This document shows, one piece after another, positions 15,067-22,921 of a DNA stretch of 64,000 bases. The stretch spans positions 1 to 64,000 of the forward strand of contig NZ_JOEY01000011.1 in the NCBI RefSeq assembly GCF_000718165.1, in the 5' to 3' direction. The position numbers and the translations under genes were made by a program. The stretch comes from Streptomyces fulvoviolaceus (GTDB lineage: Bacteria; Actinomycetota; Actinomycetes; Streptomycetales; Streptomycetaceae). The first letter of the stretch is position 1, and each line of letters starts with the position of its first letter. The notes under the pieces were generated by a model. The model was not told where the DNA came from. It saw only the letters and a program-made list of their open reading frames with translations, and did no database searches.

Positions 15067-15843
15067 TCAGGCGTACAGCTCCCGCAGCCGGACCGAGAGG
15101 CATGTCACACAACCTTCGAGCTTCTCGAACTCGCTGATGTCGACCACGACCGGATCGAAGCCGAGGTCGGCGAACAGCTCCGCCGTCTTCGGCGCGCTCG
15201 CCGCCATCAGCAGCTTGGCGCCGCCGAGCAGCACGACGTGGGAGCCGGCCTCCTCGGGCACCGACAGGAAGCGCGGGAACAGCGCGGGCCGGTCCACCTT
15301 GGGGATGTTCCCGATCACCGTCCCGTCGGGCAGTGCGGTCACCGCCGACTTCAGGTGCAGCACCCTGCTCACCGGCACGGCGACGACCTGCGCCCCCAGC
15401 GGCTCGAAGGCGGCCCGCAGCTGCTGGACACCGGCCGCGTTGGTGCGCCCGCCGCGGCCGACGTAGATCGTGTCGCCGATCTTGAGCACGTCGCCGCCGT
15501 CCAGTGTGCCCGGCTCCCAGATCCAGTTGACCGAGCAGCCCAGGCGCGCCACCGCCTCCTCGACCCCCTCGGTCTCGTCCCGCCGGGACTCGGCGCCGGA
15601 GCGGGCGATCAGCGCGACGTTCTTGTACATGACCACGGTGTCCTCGACGAACACCGAGTCCGGGCAGTCGTCGGCCGGGTCCACCTCGATGGTCTCCCAG
15701 CCGTGCGTGCGCAGGGCCTCGACGTACGTCTCCCACTGTTCGACCGCGAGATCGACATCGGCCTTCTCCCGCTCGACGTGCGTCACCAGACCTTCGGCGA
15801 GACGTGGGCTGGGGCGGCGGACGAGGGCCTTCTTGCTGGGCAC
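15067..15843 (-). CDS. ddaH: N(G),N(G)-dimethylarginine dimethylaminohydrolase
   Basis: 258 aa, the length of bacterial DDAH. The amidinotransferase-fold residues are in place: LDGGD at about 114-118, catalytic His163 (VLHLKSAV) and nucleophile Cys248 in GCVTCLS, matching His162 and Cys249 of the Pseudomonas enzyme. It hydrolyses methylarginines to citrulline and methylamines. The GTG at 15843 (GGAG upstream with an 8-base gap) gives the normal N-terminus VPSKKALVRRP; the frame is open to 15906. An exceptionally strong hairpin sits 28 bp upstream of this start. It is followed by a terminator and appears monocistronic. Confidence 0.9.
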   Translation of the reverse strand: MPSKKALVRRPSPRLAEGLVTHVEREKADVDLAVEQWETYVEALRTHGWETIEVDPADDCPDSVFVEDTVVMYKNVALIARSGAESRRDETEGVEEAVARLGCSVNWIWEPGTLDGGDVLKIGDTIYVGRGGRTNAAGVQQLRAAFEPLGAQVVAVPVSRVLHLKSAVTALPDGTVIGNIPKVDRPALFPRFLSVPEEAGSHVVLLGGAKLLMAASAPKTAELFADLGFDPVVVDISEFEKLEGCVTCLSVRLRELYA

Positions 15844-15870
15844 GAGGGGAACTCCGTATCGGCGGGACAG

Positions 15871-15897
15871 GTCCGGCGCCGTGGGGCGGCGCCGGAC
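15871..15897 (-). promoter_or_regulatory. 10-bp perfect hairpin in the ddaH leader
   Basis: GTCCGGCGCC (15871-15880), loop GTGGGGC, GGCGCCGGAC (15888-15897). The stem is perfectly paired and ends 28 bases before the ddaH GTG, so it would be in the mRNA leader or over the promoter. It could be an attenuator, an mRNA-stability element or an operator. Confidence 0.45.
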
Positions 15898-15975
15898 AGC
15901 CATCATGCAGCGCGGGTGCGTGTCGACAAAACCCTCGTTGTCAGGCTGTGGCCCTCCTGAGATCCGAGACCGGGA

Positions 15976-17589
15976 CTAACCCACCGCTTCCGGGGTGGTC
16001 TCCTGGAGTTCGCCGTCGAGGAGGAGCCAGCGCGTGATGCCGATCGACTCCAGGAACGGCAGGTCGTGACTGGCCACGATCAACGCTCCCTCGTACGACT
16101 CCAGAGCGGTCGTCAGCTGCCGGACGCTCGCCATGTCGAGGTTGTTCGTCGGCTCGTCCAGCATCAGCAGCTGTGGCGCGGGCTCGGCCAGCATCAGCGC
16201 GGCCAGCGCCGCCCGGAAACGTTCGCCGCCGGACAGGGTCGCCGCCTTCTGGTCGGCCCGGGCGCCCCGGAACAGGAAGCGGGCGAGACGGGCCCGGATC
16301 CGGTTGTTGGTGGCGGCCGGCGCGAACCGGGCGACGTTCTCGGCCACGGTCCGCTCGTCGTCCAGCACGTCCAGCCGCTGCGGCAGGAACCGCATCGGGA
16401 CGTGCGCCTTCGCCTCACCCGACACCGGCTCCAACTCCCCGGCGATGGTCCGCAGCAGCGTCGTCTTGCCCGCGCCGTTGCGCCCGATCAGCGCGATCCG
16501 CTCCGGACCCCGCAGATCGAAACCGCCTCGCACGCGTGCGCCGTACGCCAGCTCCAGGTCCAGCAGGGTCAGGACCGTACGACCCGGCGGTACGGCCGTG
16601 TGCGGCAGGTCGACGCGGATCTCGTCGTCGTCCCGTACGGCCTCCGCCGCCTCGTCGAGCCGGTCCTTGGCCTCGGAGAGCCTCTCCTCGTGCATGATGC
16701 GGTGCTTGCCCGCGGACTCCTGAGCCGCGCGCTTGCGTGCCCCCATGACGATCTTCGGTTCGCGCTTCTGCTCGAACATCTTCTGTCCGTACCGCTTGCG
16801 CCGGGCCAACTTGACCTGGGCGTCCGCCAGTTCGCGTTTCTGCTTGCGGAAGTCGGCCTCGGCGACCCGCACCATCCGCTCCGCCGCGTCCTGCTCAACG
16901 GCGAGCGCCTCCTCGTATGAGGAGAAGTTGCCGCCGTGCCAAGTCACCTCCCCGGAGCGCAGGTCCGCGATCTGGTCGACCAGTTCGAGGAGTTCGCGGT
17001 CGTGGCTGACCACGACCATGACCCCGGGCCACGACGCGACCGCCGCGTACAGCCGCCTGCGTGCGTACAGATCAAGGTTGTTGGTGGGTTCGTCGAGGAG
17101 CAGGGCCTCCGGCCGTCGTAGCAGTAGTGCGGCCAGTCGCAGCAGCACCGACTCGCCGCCCGACACCTCGCCGATGGTGCGGTCCAACTCGATGTGGCCG
17201 AGCCCGAGTTCGCCGAGGGTCGCGAGAGCTCGCTCTTCCACGTCCCAGTCGTCGCCGACCGTCTCGAAGTGCTCCTCGGCCACGTCGCCCGCCTCGATGG
17301 CGTGCAGCGCGGCGCGTCGATCGGCGATGCCCAGGGCCTGGTCGACCTTGAGGTCGGTGTCGAGCGTGACGTTCTGCGGGAGGTAGCCGACCTCGCCCGC
17401 CACCCGGACGGTGCCGTCGGCCGGGGCGAGCTCACCGGCGATCAGCTTCAACAGGGTTGACTTCCCCGACCCGTTGACGCCGACGAGCCCGGTTCTGCCG
17501 GGGCCGAAGGCGGCGTCGAGGCCCTCGAAGACGGGGGTGCCGTCGGGCCAGGAGAAGGCGAGGGAGGTGAGTGTGATGGATGTAGACAT
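15976..17589 (-). CDS. ABC-F family ATPase (ribosome-acting, possible resistance factor)
   Basis: 537 aa with two ATP-binding domains and no membrane segments, the ABC-F plan. Walker A motifs GVNGSGKST (about 37-45) and GRNGAGKTT; signatures VSGGE and LSGGER; Walker B with DEPTNNLD twice. The linker (about 235-330) is long, highly charged and coiled-coil (KQKRELADAQVKLARRKRYG), as in ABC-F proteins that enter the ribosomal E site. Members confer resistance to macrolides, lincosamides or pleuromutilins, or act as translation factors; substrate not predictable. ATG at 17589 follows GGAG. A 150-base upstream leader with inverted repeats suggests attenuation control. Confidence 0.88.
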   Translation of the reverse strand: MSTSITLTSLAFSWPDGTPVFEGLDAAFGPGRTGLVGVNGSGKSTLLKLIAGELAPADGTVRVAGEVGYLPQNVTLDTDLKVDQALGIADRRAALHAIEAGDVAEEHFETVGDDWDVEERALATLGELGLGHIELDRTIGEVSGGESVLLRLAALLLRRPEALLLDEPTNNLDLYARRRLYAAVASWPGVMVVVSHDRELLELVDQIADLRSGEVTWHGGNFSSYEEALAVEQDAAERMVRVAEADFRKQKRELADAQVKLARRKRYGQKMFEQKREPKIVMGARKRAAQESAGKHRIMHEERLSEAKDRLDEAAEAVRDDDEIRVDLPHTAVPPGRTVLTLLDLELAYGARVRGGFDLRGPERIALIGRNGAGKTTLLRTIAGELEPVSGEAKAHVPMRFLPQRLDVLDDERTVAENVARFAPAATNNRIRARLARFLFRGARADQKAATLSGGERFRAALAALMLAEPAPQLLMLDEPTNNLDMASVRQLTTALESYEGALIVASHDLPFLESIGITRWLLLDGELQETTPEAVG

Positions 17590-17748
17590 ACGGGGTCTCC
17601 GCGGTTGCTCGAGGCGATCAGGGGCAAACGCGTATCGAGACACCTGCGACCGAACGGGGAGAGGCCCCGGGGGGCATGAGAAAAGCCCCGTGCCCAAGGA
17701 CGGCTCGAATGCCGAGGTCGCACGCAGCGCACACACCTCATGTGTGTG
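17590..17748 (-). promoter_or_regulatory. structured leader upstream of the ABC-F gene
   Basis: Contains a perfect 7-bp inverted repeat CACACAC / GTGTGTG (17730-17748) whose loop includes an ATG on the minus strand, and further down a GGGGC / GCCCC hairpin (about 17674-17693). The ATG opens a frame starting MRCVRCVRPRH that overlaps the ABC-F start region. Long leaders with uORFs and terminator/antiterminator hairpins are a known control mode for ABC-F resistance genes, so this may be a ribosome-mediated attenuator; evidence here is only structural. Confidence 0.35.
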
Positions 17749-17887
17749 ACGCGGTGTCTCAGGACCTCAGACGAGCAACGTCCTTCTCCAATCGGCGGCA
17801 ACAGGACCGTCATCAACGGTATGAGCGGCCTCAACGGCTGTCAACGAATTAACGTGGGACCCGCCCTCATCGCCCGAAGGAGGCCCC

Positions 17888-18559
17888 GTGCCCAACGGCT
17901 CGCTCTCGCTGCCGGCCCGGCTCTACCTGCTGGCCTGGGACACCCGGAGGACGGAGGTCACGGGCACCGCCCAGCTGCCCCACCTGATCCGGGCCGGTGC
18001 CCTCACCGAGCTGGCCCAGCGCGGTCTGCTCGTCGACGAGGACGGCATCGCCACGCCGGTCGACATGGACGCGAGCACCGGGGACGCCGTCCTCGACGGG
18101 CTCCTGGAACTGGTCCGCGAGTCCCGGCCGCGCCGGTGGCGGATCTGGGTGACGCTGCGGGCGCGGATCACCCTGGACGCCGTACGGGAGCAGCTGACCG
18201 CGGCGGGATATCTGCGGGCGGAGCAGAAGCGGGCCCTCGGGATCTTTCCGACGGTGAAGTACGCCCTGGAGCGGGTCGCCGTGGTGGAGGCGCTGCAGGA
18301 CGAGGCGCGGCAGGTCCTGGAGGGGTCGGTACCGGCCGGGGAGGTCTCCGACCGGGACGCGGCCGCCGTGGTGCTCGCGGCCGCCGCCGAGCTGCGCACA
18401 CTGGTGTCCCGCAAGGACCGGGGGCGCCACGAGGCGCGCATCGAGGAGCTGACCGAGCGCAGCAGCGCGGCGGCTCCCGCGCTGCGGGGGATCGTCGGCG
18501 AGGTACGCGCGGCGATGATCGCGGCGGTGGTGGCGACGTCGGTCGCGGGGAGCGGCTGA
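17888..18559 (+). CDS. GPP34 (Golgi phosphoprotein 3-like) family protein
   Basis: 223 aa beginning VPNGSLSLPARLYLLAWD, the conserved N-terminus of actinobacterial GPP34/DUF574 proteins; the two-part helical repeat (HLIRAGALTELAQRGLL, RITLDAVREQLTAAGYL) covers the protein. Eukaryotic GOLPH3 binds phosphatidylinositol-4-phosphate; the bacterial function is not established. GTG at 17888 with a strong AAGGAGG site. Streptomyces genomes carry several paralogues. No operon partner; the next gene starts 63 bp downstream. Confidence 0.88.
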   Translation: MPNGSLSLPARLYLLAWDTRRTEVTGTAQLPHLIRAGALTELAQRGLLVDEDGIATPVDMDASTGDAVLDGLLELVRESRPRRWRIWVTLRARITLDAVREQLTAAGYLRAEQKRALGIFPTVKYALERVAVVEALQDEARQVLEGSVPAGEVSDRDAAAVVLAAAAELRTLVSRKDRGRHEARIEELTERSSAAAPALRGIVGEVRAAMIAAVVATSVAGSG

Positions 18560-18622
18560 GCCGTCACGTCGGTGTCGGATTCCTGCCAGCGCCCGTCTGC
18601 CGCGGCTGGTTGGGTGGAGGTC

Positions 18623-19496
18623 ATGACGAACCACGACACCCTGCGTGATGCCGCCCTCACCTTCCGTTCCCTGCACGTCCCGGGACGGCCGCTCGTCCTG
18701 CCGAACGTCTGGGACACCGCGAGTGCCCGCATCGTCGAGGACGCCGGTGCCGCCGCCGTGGCGACCACGAGCGCCGGGCTCGCCTGGGGCCTGGGTGCGG
18801 CGGACGGCGACCGGTTGGAGCGCGAGGAGGCCCTCGGTGCCGTCGCCAGGATCGCCGCCGTGGTCGGCGTACCCGTCAGCGCGGACATCGAGAGCGGCTA
18901 TGCGAAGGACCCGGCGGGCATCGCGGACACCGTCCGCGCGGTGCTCGCGGCGGGTGCGGTCGGGGTGAACATCGAGGACGCCCTGTACGAGGGCGGGGGC
19001 GATCCGCTGCGGCCGGTCGCCGAGCAGGCCGAGCGCATCGCCGCCGTCCGCGAGGCCGCCGCGGCGGAGGGCGTGCCGCTGTTCGTGAACGCCCGCATCG
19101 ACACCTTCCTGCGTGGCGCCGGGGGAGTGGATCTCACCCTGGAGCGGGCCGCCGCCTTCCTCGCCGCGGGCGCCGACGGGATCTTCGTCCCCGGGGCCGT
19201 CGACCCGGGAACCGTGAAACTCCTCGTCGAAGGAATCGACGCACCGCTGAACGTCATGGCCGGCCCCGGCGCCCCGACCGTCGCCGAACTGGCCGCACTC
19301 GGCGATGGGGGTCCCTCCCGCTCGAGCGAAGCCGAGAGTGGGGGAGCGCGTGAGCGTCGGCTCGGCCATCGCCCAGGCCGCACACGCCCTGGTCCGCCGG
19401 GCGGCGCGGGAGCTGCTGGACGCGGGGACGTACCAGTCACTGGCGGGCGGGCTCGACTACGGAGAGCTCAACACGCTGATGGGACGGACCCGTTAG
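18623..19496 (+). pseudogene. isocitrate lyase / PEP mutase family protein, frameshifted by a short repeat insertion
   Basis: ATG at 18623 behind GGAGG. Residues 1-227 form an intact phosphoenolpyruvate-mutase/isocitrate-lyase-like barrel (VLPNVWDTASARIVEDAGA, then DIESGYAKD and VNIEDALYEGG with acidic Mg-site residues). After the family segment PTVAELAALG the frame is interrupted by a GC-rich element at 19305-19345. The expected C-terminus (VSVGSAIAQAAHALVRRAAREL, ending NTLMGRTR) resumes one frame over, from 19350 to the TAG at 19494. The interval between the two conserved blocks is 46 bases (1 mod 3). Unless this is a sequencing error, the original frame now runs antisense through ssgD to 19927, so the protein has lost its last 48 residues. 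Confidence 0.75.
19305..19345. repeat. short Streptomyces-type dispersed repeat inside the PEP-mutase-like gene
   Basis: About 41 bases running from ATGGGGGTCC to GAGTGGGGGA with GCTCGAGC and a CTCG..CGAG stem in the centre. I recall near-identical units scattered between Streptomyces genes, which supports insertion or expansion of a mobile palindromic repeat here. Exact edges are uncertain by a few bases because the uninterrupted ancestral sequence is not available. Confidence 0.6.
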
Positions 19497-19909
19497 CGCG
19501 CGTCCCGCATCAGCTCCGCCAGGTCGTGGTCGAGGTCGAGCTGGAGATGCTCCAGGCCGACGGGCACCAGCTCGCCCGTCGCCGCCAGGAACCGGCGGAG
19601 CTCGCCCGTGCGGACGTGCACGACGGCGGTGCCCTCGGGGGCGTGGAACTCGAGAACGGTGCGGTCGTAGCCGTAGGGCCGCACCCGCACGTCGCCGTGG
19701 CCCTCGGGCTCCAGCAGGCCGGTGGCGAGAAGCTCGCGGCTGAAGGTCCAGCAGACCTCCACACCCTCCAGCGTGGCCGGGGCGGGGAAGGTCATGCGGA
19801 CGGCGAACGGATCGGTGCGCTCGTAGCGCAGGGTGGCTGGAATGCTCGGCATCCGCGGTGCGGCTGCGACGAGACGGGCCTCGACGGGCTGCTCTATGAC
19901 GGTGGACAA
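19493..19909 (-). CDS. ssgD: SsgA-like protein (sporulation/cell division)
   Basis: 138 aa from the TTG at 19909 (GGAGCAAGG upstream). The SsgA-like-protein core is evident: LRYERTDPFAVRMTF, VCWTFSRELL and the glycine-poor basic segment DVRVRPYGYDRTVLEF, then HLQLDLDHDLAELMRD. SALPs control septum placement and peptidoglycan remodelling in sporulating actinomycetes; the length and neighbourhood match SsgD (SCO6722 from memory), involved in lateral wall integrity. No ATG exists in a suitable place; the open frame to 19996 is not protein-like. The stop codon overlaps that of the convergent broken PEP-mutase gene. Confidence 0.85.
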   Translation of the reverse strand: MSTVIEQPVEARLVAAAPRMPSIPATLRYERTDPFAVRMTFPAPATLEGVEVCWTFSRELLATGLLEPEGHGDVRVRPYGYDRTVLEFHAPEGTAVVHVRTGELRRFLAATGELVPVGLEHLQLDLDHDLAELMRDAR

Positions 19910-20153
19910 CGCCTTGCTCCCTTGTGACGGCGGGCTGGACTTCCGGGGATGAGGCCGGGCACTGCTAGAGACGCCGGAATGAGTCAATCCGTGCACATGA
20001 AATTCGAGTGACCTCCGTCACCGCGTTTCATGCACGGGTGTGATCAGGCCCACCTCCTGTGCCCCGAGGGGCACTTGTGGCGATCGGCGTACCACCCGGC
20101 GGTGGCCGAGGACATCTGGACGGCACCCGGAGCGTGGGCTAGCTTCGCCCGCC

Positions 20154-21257
20154 ATGAGGCGCTTGGGGAACACGCGACGAATGAGACGTACGTTTCGCAC
20201 GGTGGCCGCGGGGGCGGTGTGCTCGGCCGCGCTGGCGGCCCTGACCGCCGTACCCGCTCAGGCGCGGGAGCCGGAGCACCGGGCGCCGCACTGGGAGCTC
20301 AAGGAGACCGGCACCCCCGACGTGCGCTTCCGCGGCCTCTCGGCCGTCAGCCGGGGAACCGCCTGGGTGTCCGGCACCCAGGGCACCGTGCTGCGCACCA
20401 CCGACGGCGGCGCGAGCTGGCGGAACGTCTCGCCGCCGGACACCGCCGACCTGCAGTTCAGGGACATCGAGGCGTTCGACGCCCGCCGGGCCGTGGTGCT
20501 CGCCATCGGCGAGGGCGAGGCGTCCCGCGTGTACCGCACCGACGACGGCGGCGAGACCTGGACCGAGTCCTTCCGCAACACCGACGCCAAGGCCTTCTAC
20601 GACTGCCTCACCTTCTTCGACCGCCGCCACGGCCTCGCCATGAGCGACCCCGTGGACGGAAAGTTCCGCATCCTGTCGACCGGCGACGGCGGCCGCACCT
20701 GGAAAGTCCTGCCGAGCGAGGGCATGCCGGCCGCGCTGGACGGCGAGGCCGGCTTCGCGGCGAGCGGCCAGTGCCTGGTCGGCTCCGGGCCGAAGGACGT
20801 CTGGCTGGCCACCGGCGGGGCCGCACGCGCGCGTGTCCTGCACTCGGCCGACCGCGGACTGACCTGGACGGCCACCGACACACCGATCCCGGCGGGCGAC
20901 CCGGCCAAGGGCGTCTTCGCGCTCGCCTTCCGCGACCGTGCGCACGGACTCGCCGTCGGTGGCGACTACCGCTCGGACCAGGCCTCCCCGCAGGCGGGCG
21001 CCCGCACCGCCGACGGCGGCCGCACCTGGCAGCCCGCCGCCACCGCGCCGCCCGCCTACCGCTCGGGCGTCGCCTGGCTCCCGCGCAGCCGCACGGCCGC
21101 CCTGGCCGTCGGCCCCACCGGCACGGACCTCACGACCGACGGCGGCCGCACCTGGCGGACCGTGGACACGGGCTCGTACGACACCGTGGACTGCACCCCC
21201 GACCTGGGCTGCTGGGCGGCGGGGGAGCAGGGGCGGGTGGCACGCCTGGAGAACTGA
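20154..21257 (+). CDS. secreted BNR/YCF48-like beta-propeller protein
   Basis: 367 aa. Signal peptide of about 35 residues (RRTFRTVAAGAVCSAALAAL, ending AQA). Six Asp-box type motifs are spaced along the chain: RTTDGGASW, RTDDGGETW, STGDGGRTW, HSADRGLTW, RTADGGRTW and TTDGGRTW, indicating a six- or seven-bladed propeller as in YCF48/sialidase-like proteins. Often annotated as oxidoreductase in Streptomyces without evidence of catalysis. Start at 20154 (MRRLGNTRRM) is preceded by TAGCTT at about -10 spacing, fitting a leaderless transcript; ATG 20181 is the alternative. Confidence 0.82.
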   Translation: MRRLGNTRRMRRTFRTVAAGAVCSAALAALTAVPAQAREPEHRAPHWELKETGTPDVRFRGLSAVSRGTAWVSGTQGTVLRTTDGGASWRNVSPPDTADLQFRDIEAFDARRAVVLAIGEGEASRVYRTDDGGETWTESFRNTDAKAFYDCLTFFDRRHGLAMSDPVDGKFRILSTGDGGRTWKVLPSEGMPAALDGEAGFAASGQCLVGSGPKDVWLATGGAARARVLHSADRGLTWTATDTPIPAGDPAKGVFALAFRDRAHGLAVGGDYRSDQASPQAGARTADGGRTWQPAATAPPAYRSGVAWLPRSRTAALAVGPTGTDLTTDGGRTWRTVDTGSYDTVDCTPDLGCWAAGEQGRVARLEN

Positions 21258-21307
21258 CCGCGCGCATGTGGGTACCCGGTCGCCGACGGCGAGAGGAGTG
21301 AGCCCAC

Positions 21308-21634
21308 ATGCCACGTGGTTCGAGTCCCAAGCGGGAACGCCAGTACGAGCACATCAAGAAGAGCGCGCAGGACCGGGGCGAGAGCACCGAACGCGCCGAG
21401 GAGATCGCCGCGAGGACGGTCAACAAGGAGCGCGCCCGTGCCGGCGAGTCCAAGACCGCGAGCCGCACCTCGACCCAGGACATGTCGTCCGGGAAGAGGG
21501 GCGGCCAGCGGTCCGGCAAGGGCTCCCAGGGCCCGACCTACGACCAGCTGTACGAGGAGGCCAAGCGCCATGACGTCCACGGCCGTTCGGACATGAACAA
21601 GAGCCAGTTGAAGCGTGCGCTGGGCGGCAAGTGA
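21308..21634 (+). CDS. small basic Rho-N/SAP-like protein (annotated 'plasmid stabilization' in relatives)
   Basis: 108 aa, highly charged: N-terminal KRERQYEHIKKSAQDRGES and EEIAARTVNKERAR, a Gly/Ser/Lys-rich linker (60-80), and a C-terminal helix-extended-loop-helix (YDQLYEEAKRHDVHGRSDMNKSQLKRAL) resembling SAP/Rho-N nucleic-acid-binding motifs. It is likely a DNA- or RNA-associated stress protein. GAGAGGAGTGAG provides a ribosome site. The hexamer GGGTAC sits 40 bp upstream but no GTTT -35 is seen, so sigma-B control is not supported. Confidence 0.75.
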   Translation: MPRGSSPKRERQYEHIKKSAQDRGESTERAEEIAARTVNKERARAGESKTASRTSTQDMSSGKRGGQRSGKGSQGPTYDQLYEEAKRHDVHGRSDMNKSQLKRALGGK

Positions 21635-21638
21635 GGCC

Positions 21639-21935
21639 TCAGGACGGCGTCTCGCGGTACTGCTCGAGGGCCGGCGCCGTCATCACGGCGACGAACTCGG
21701 TGATGCGGTACACGCACACGTCCGCGGTGACGAAGGGGTCGCCCGCGGCGATCTCCTCGACCCGCTCGCGGTCCTCCGCGACGGCGAGGATCACCCCGCC
21801 GTCGCGGGGGTTCTTGCGCCCGGCCGCCAGGAAGACACCCTCCGCGAACCGTTCGTCCAGCCACGCCCGGTGCGCCTCCAGCACGGCGTCGACCTGATCG
21901 AGCGGGGCGGTGTAGGTCAGCTCCAGTACGAACAT
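21639..21935 (-). CDS. YciI-like protein
   Basis: 98 aa, a complete single-domain YciI/YCII ferredoxin-like fold: MFVLELTYTAP, AHRAWLDERFAEGVFLAAGRK with the conserved His and the Asp-Gly pair (RDGGVILAV), then EEIAAGDPFV. The family is related to muconolactone isomerases and some members have dehalogenase-type catalysis; role here unknown. ATG at 21935. It is convergent with the upstream gene (4-bp gap) and divergent from endonuclease V. Confidence 0.85.
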   Translation of the reverse strand: MFVLELTYTAPLDQVDAVLEAHRAWLDERFAEGVFLAAGRKNPRDGGVILAVAEDRERVEEIAAGDPFVTADVCVYRITEFVAVMTAPALEQYRETPS

Positions 21936-21973
21936 GATCGCGAGCGTACGCGGCCCGTACCCTCGTGCCCATC

Positions 21974-22663
21974 ATGACGACCGTACGCATTCCCGCGGGC
22001 TGGCCCGCGACCGAGGAACAAGCCCGCGCCGTCCAGGACGAGTTGCGCGAGAAGGTGGCACTCGACGAGCCGGGCCCGCCGCCGGGCACCGGCCATGTCA
22101 CCGGCGTCGACGTGGCCTACGACGACGAACGCGACGTCGTCGTGGCCGCCGCCGTCGTCCTGGACGCGGCGAGCCTCGACGTCGTCGCCGAGGCCACGGC
22201 CGTCGGGCGGATCTCCTTCCCGTACGTGCCCGGCCTGCTCGCCTTCCGTGAGATCCCCACGGTCCTCGCCGCCCTCGACGCCCTGCCGTGTGCGCCGGGC
22301 CTCGTCGTCTGCGACGGCTACGGCCTGGCCCACCCGCGCCGCTTCGGCCTCGCCAGCCACCTCGGCGTCCTCACCGGTCTGCCCACGATCGGCGTCGCCA
22401 AGAACCCGTTCACCTTCACCTACGACGACCCGGACGCCCGGCGTGGCGCGTGGGCGTCGCTCATGGCGGGTGAGGAGGAGGTCGGCCGCGCCCTGCGCAC
22501 GAGGGAGGCGGTGAAGCCGGTCTTCGTCTCCGTCGGGCACCGCGTGAGCCTCGACAACGCCTGTGCGCACACCCTCGCGCTCACCCCGGCGTACCGCCTG
22601 CCGGAGACGACCAGGAAGGCGGACGCCCTGTGCCGGCGCGCGCTGCGGGAGGCGACTGCCTGA
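21974..22663 (+). CDS. nfi: endonuclease V (deoxyinosine 3'-endonuclease)
   Basis: 229 aa. Family motifs: GVDVAY with Asp46, FPYVPGLLAFRE with Glu93 and the PYIP-type wedge, and VVCDGYGLAHPRR with Asp114, corresponding to the E. coli catalytic Asp35/Glu89/Asp110. GVAKNPF follows at about 143. It cleaves DNA (or RNA) 3' to deaminated adenine. ATG at 21974 chosen; a GTG at 21965 adds three residues. Short 38-bp divergent gap to the YciI gene. Confidence 0.92.
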   Translation: MTTVRIPAGWPATEEQARAVQDELREKVALDEPGPPPGTGHVTGVDVAYDDERDVVVAAAVVLDAASLDVVAEATAVGRISFPYVPGLLAFREIPTVLAALDALPCAPGLVVCDGYGLAHPRRFGLASHLGVLTGLPTIGVAKNPFTFTYDDPDARRGAWASLMAGEEEVGRALRTREAVKPVFVSVGHRVSLDNACAHTLALTPAYRLPETTRKADALCRRALREATA

Positions 22664-22668
22664 GGTGA

Positions 22669-22695
22669 CTGAGTACGTCGTCTGAGTACCTGTAC
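22669..22695 (+). promoter_or_regulatory. direct repeat CTGAGTAC x2 plus TGTAC upstream of a small membrane-protein gene
   Basis: CTGAGTAC occurs at 22669-22676 and again at 22682-22689 (13-bp period), followed by TGTAC at 22691-22695, 40 bp before the small ORF. The regular spacing suggests a binding site or an unusual promoter for that gene. Function inferred only from position. Confidence 0.3.
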
Positions 22696-22734
22696 GGATG
22701 TGCGGGCCCCGGAGTGATCGGCAGGCTGTTCCGC

Positions 22735-22893
22735 ATGACGACGCACCGCATGACCCACCGCTCCCCGAAGCCCCTCGCCGACCCGAACCGCCCCGTCGAG
22801 CGCGCCGTGACGACCGCGCTGATCCTCGCCGTGCTCGCGGGGCTCGGCTGGATCGCCGGGATGATCTACACGGTGGCGGGCTGGTCCCTCTAG
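22735..22893 (+). CDS. small single-pass membrane protein (52 aa)
   Basis: Starts MTTHRMTHRSPKP and continues into a basic/proline N-terminus, then one transmembrane helix (about residues 25-49, ALILAVLAGLGWIAGMIYTV) and a stop right after GWSL. Codons are strongly GC3-biased throughout, supporting real coding. ATG at 22735 (second ATG at 22750). It has the look of the small conserved Streptomyces membrane proteins with an RPVERAVTTALIL-type N-terminal block; no function is known to me. It is flanked by nfi and a convergent reductase-like gene. Confidence 0.65.
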   Translation: MTTHRMTHRSPKPLADPNRPVERAVTTALILAVLAGLGWIAGMIYTVAGWSL

Positions 22894-22921
22894 GCCTGGA
22901 CGGGACCAGCCCCAGGCGGGG

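Noticed and set aside
18572..19927. 451-aa continuous plus-strand ORF for the PEP-mutase-like protein
   Set aside because: Beyond codon about 245 it loses all family similarity and runs antisense through ssgD; better explained by a frameshift at the inserted repeat.
20018..20200. 60-aa minus-strand ORF before the BNR-protein gene
   Set aside because: No protein-like pattern, no ribosome site, overlaps the start region of the real plus-strand gene.
21308..21634. Plasmid-stability or toxin-antitoxin system
   Set aside because: Only a single basic protein with a SAP/Rho-N-like tail is present; no partner toxin or antitoxin gene and the context is chromosomal.
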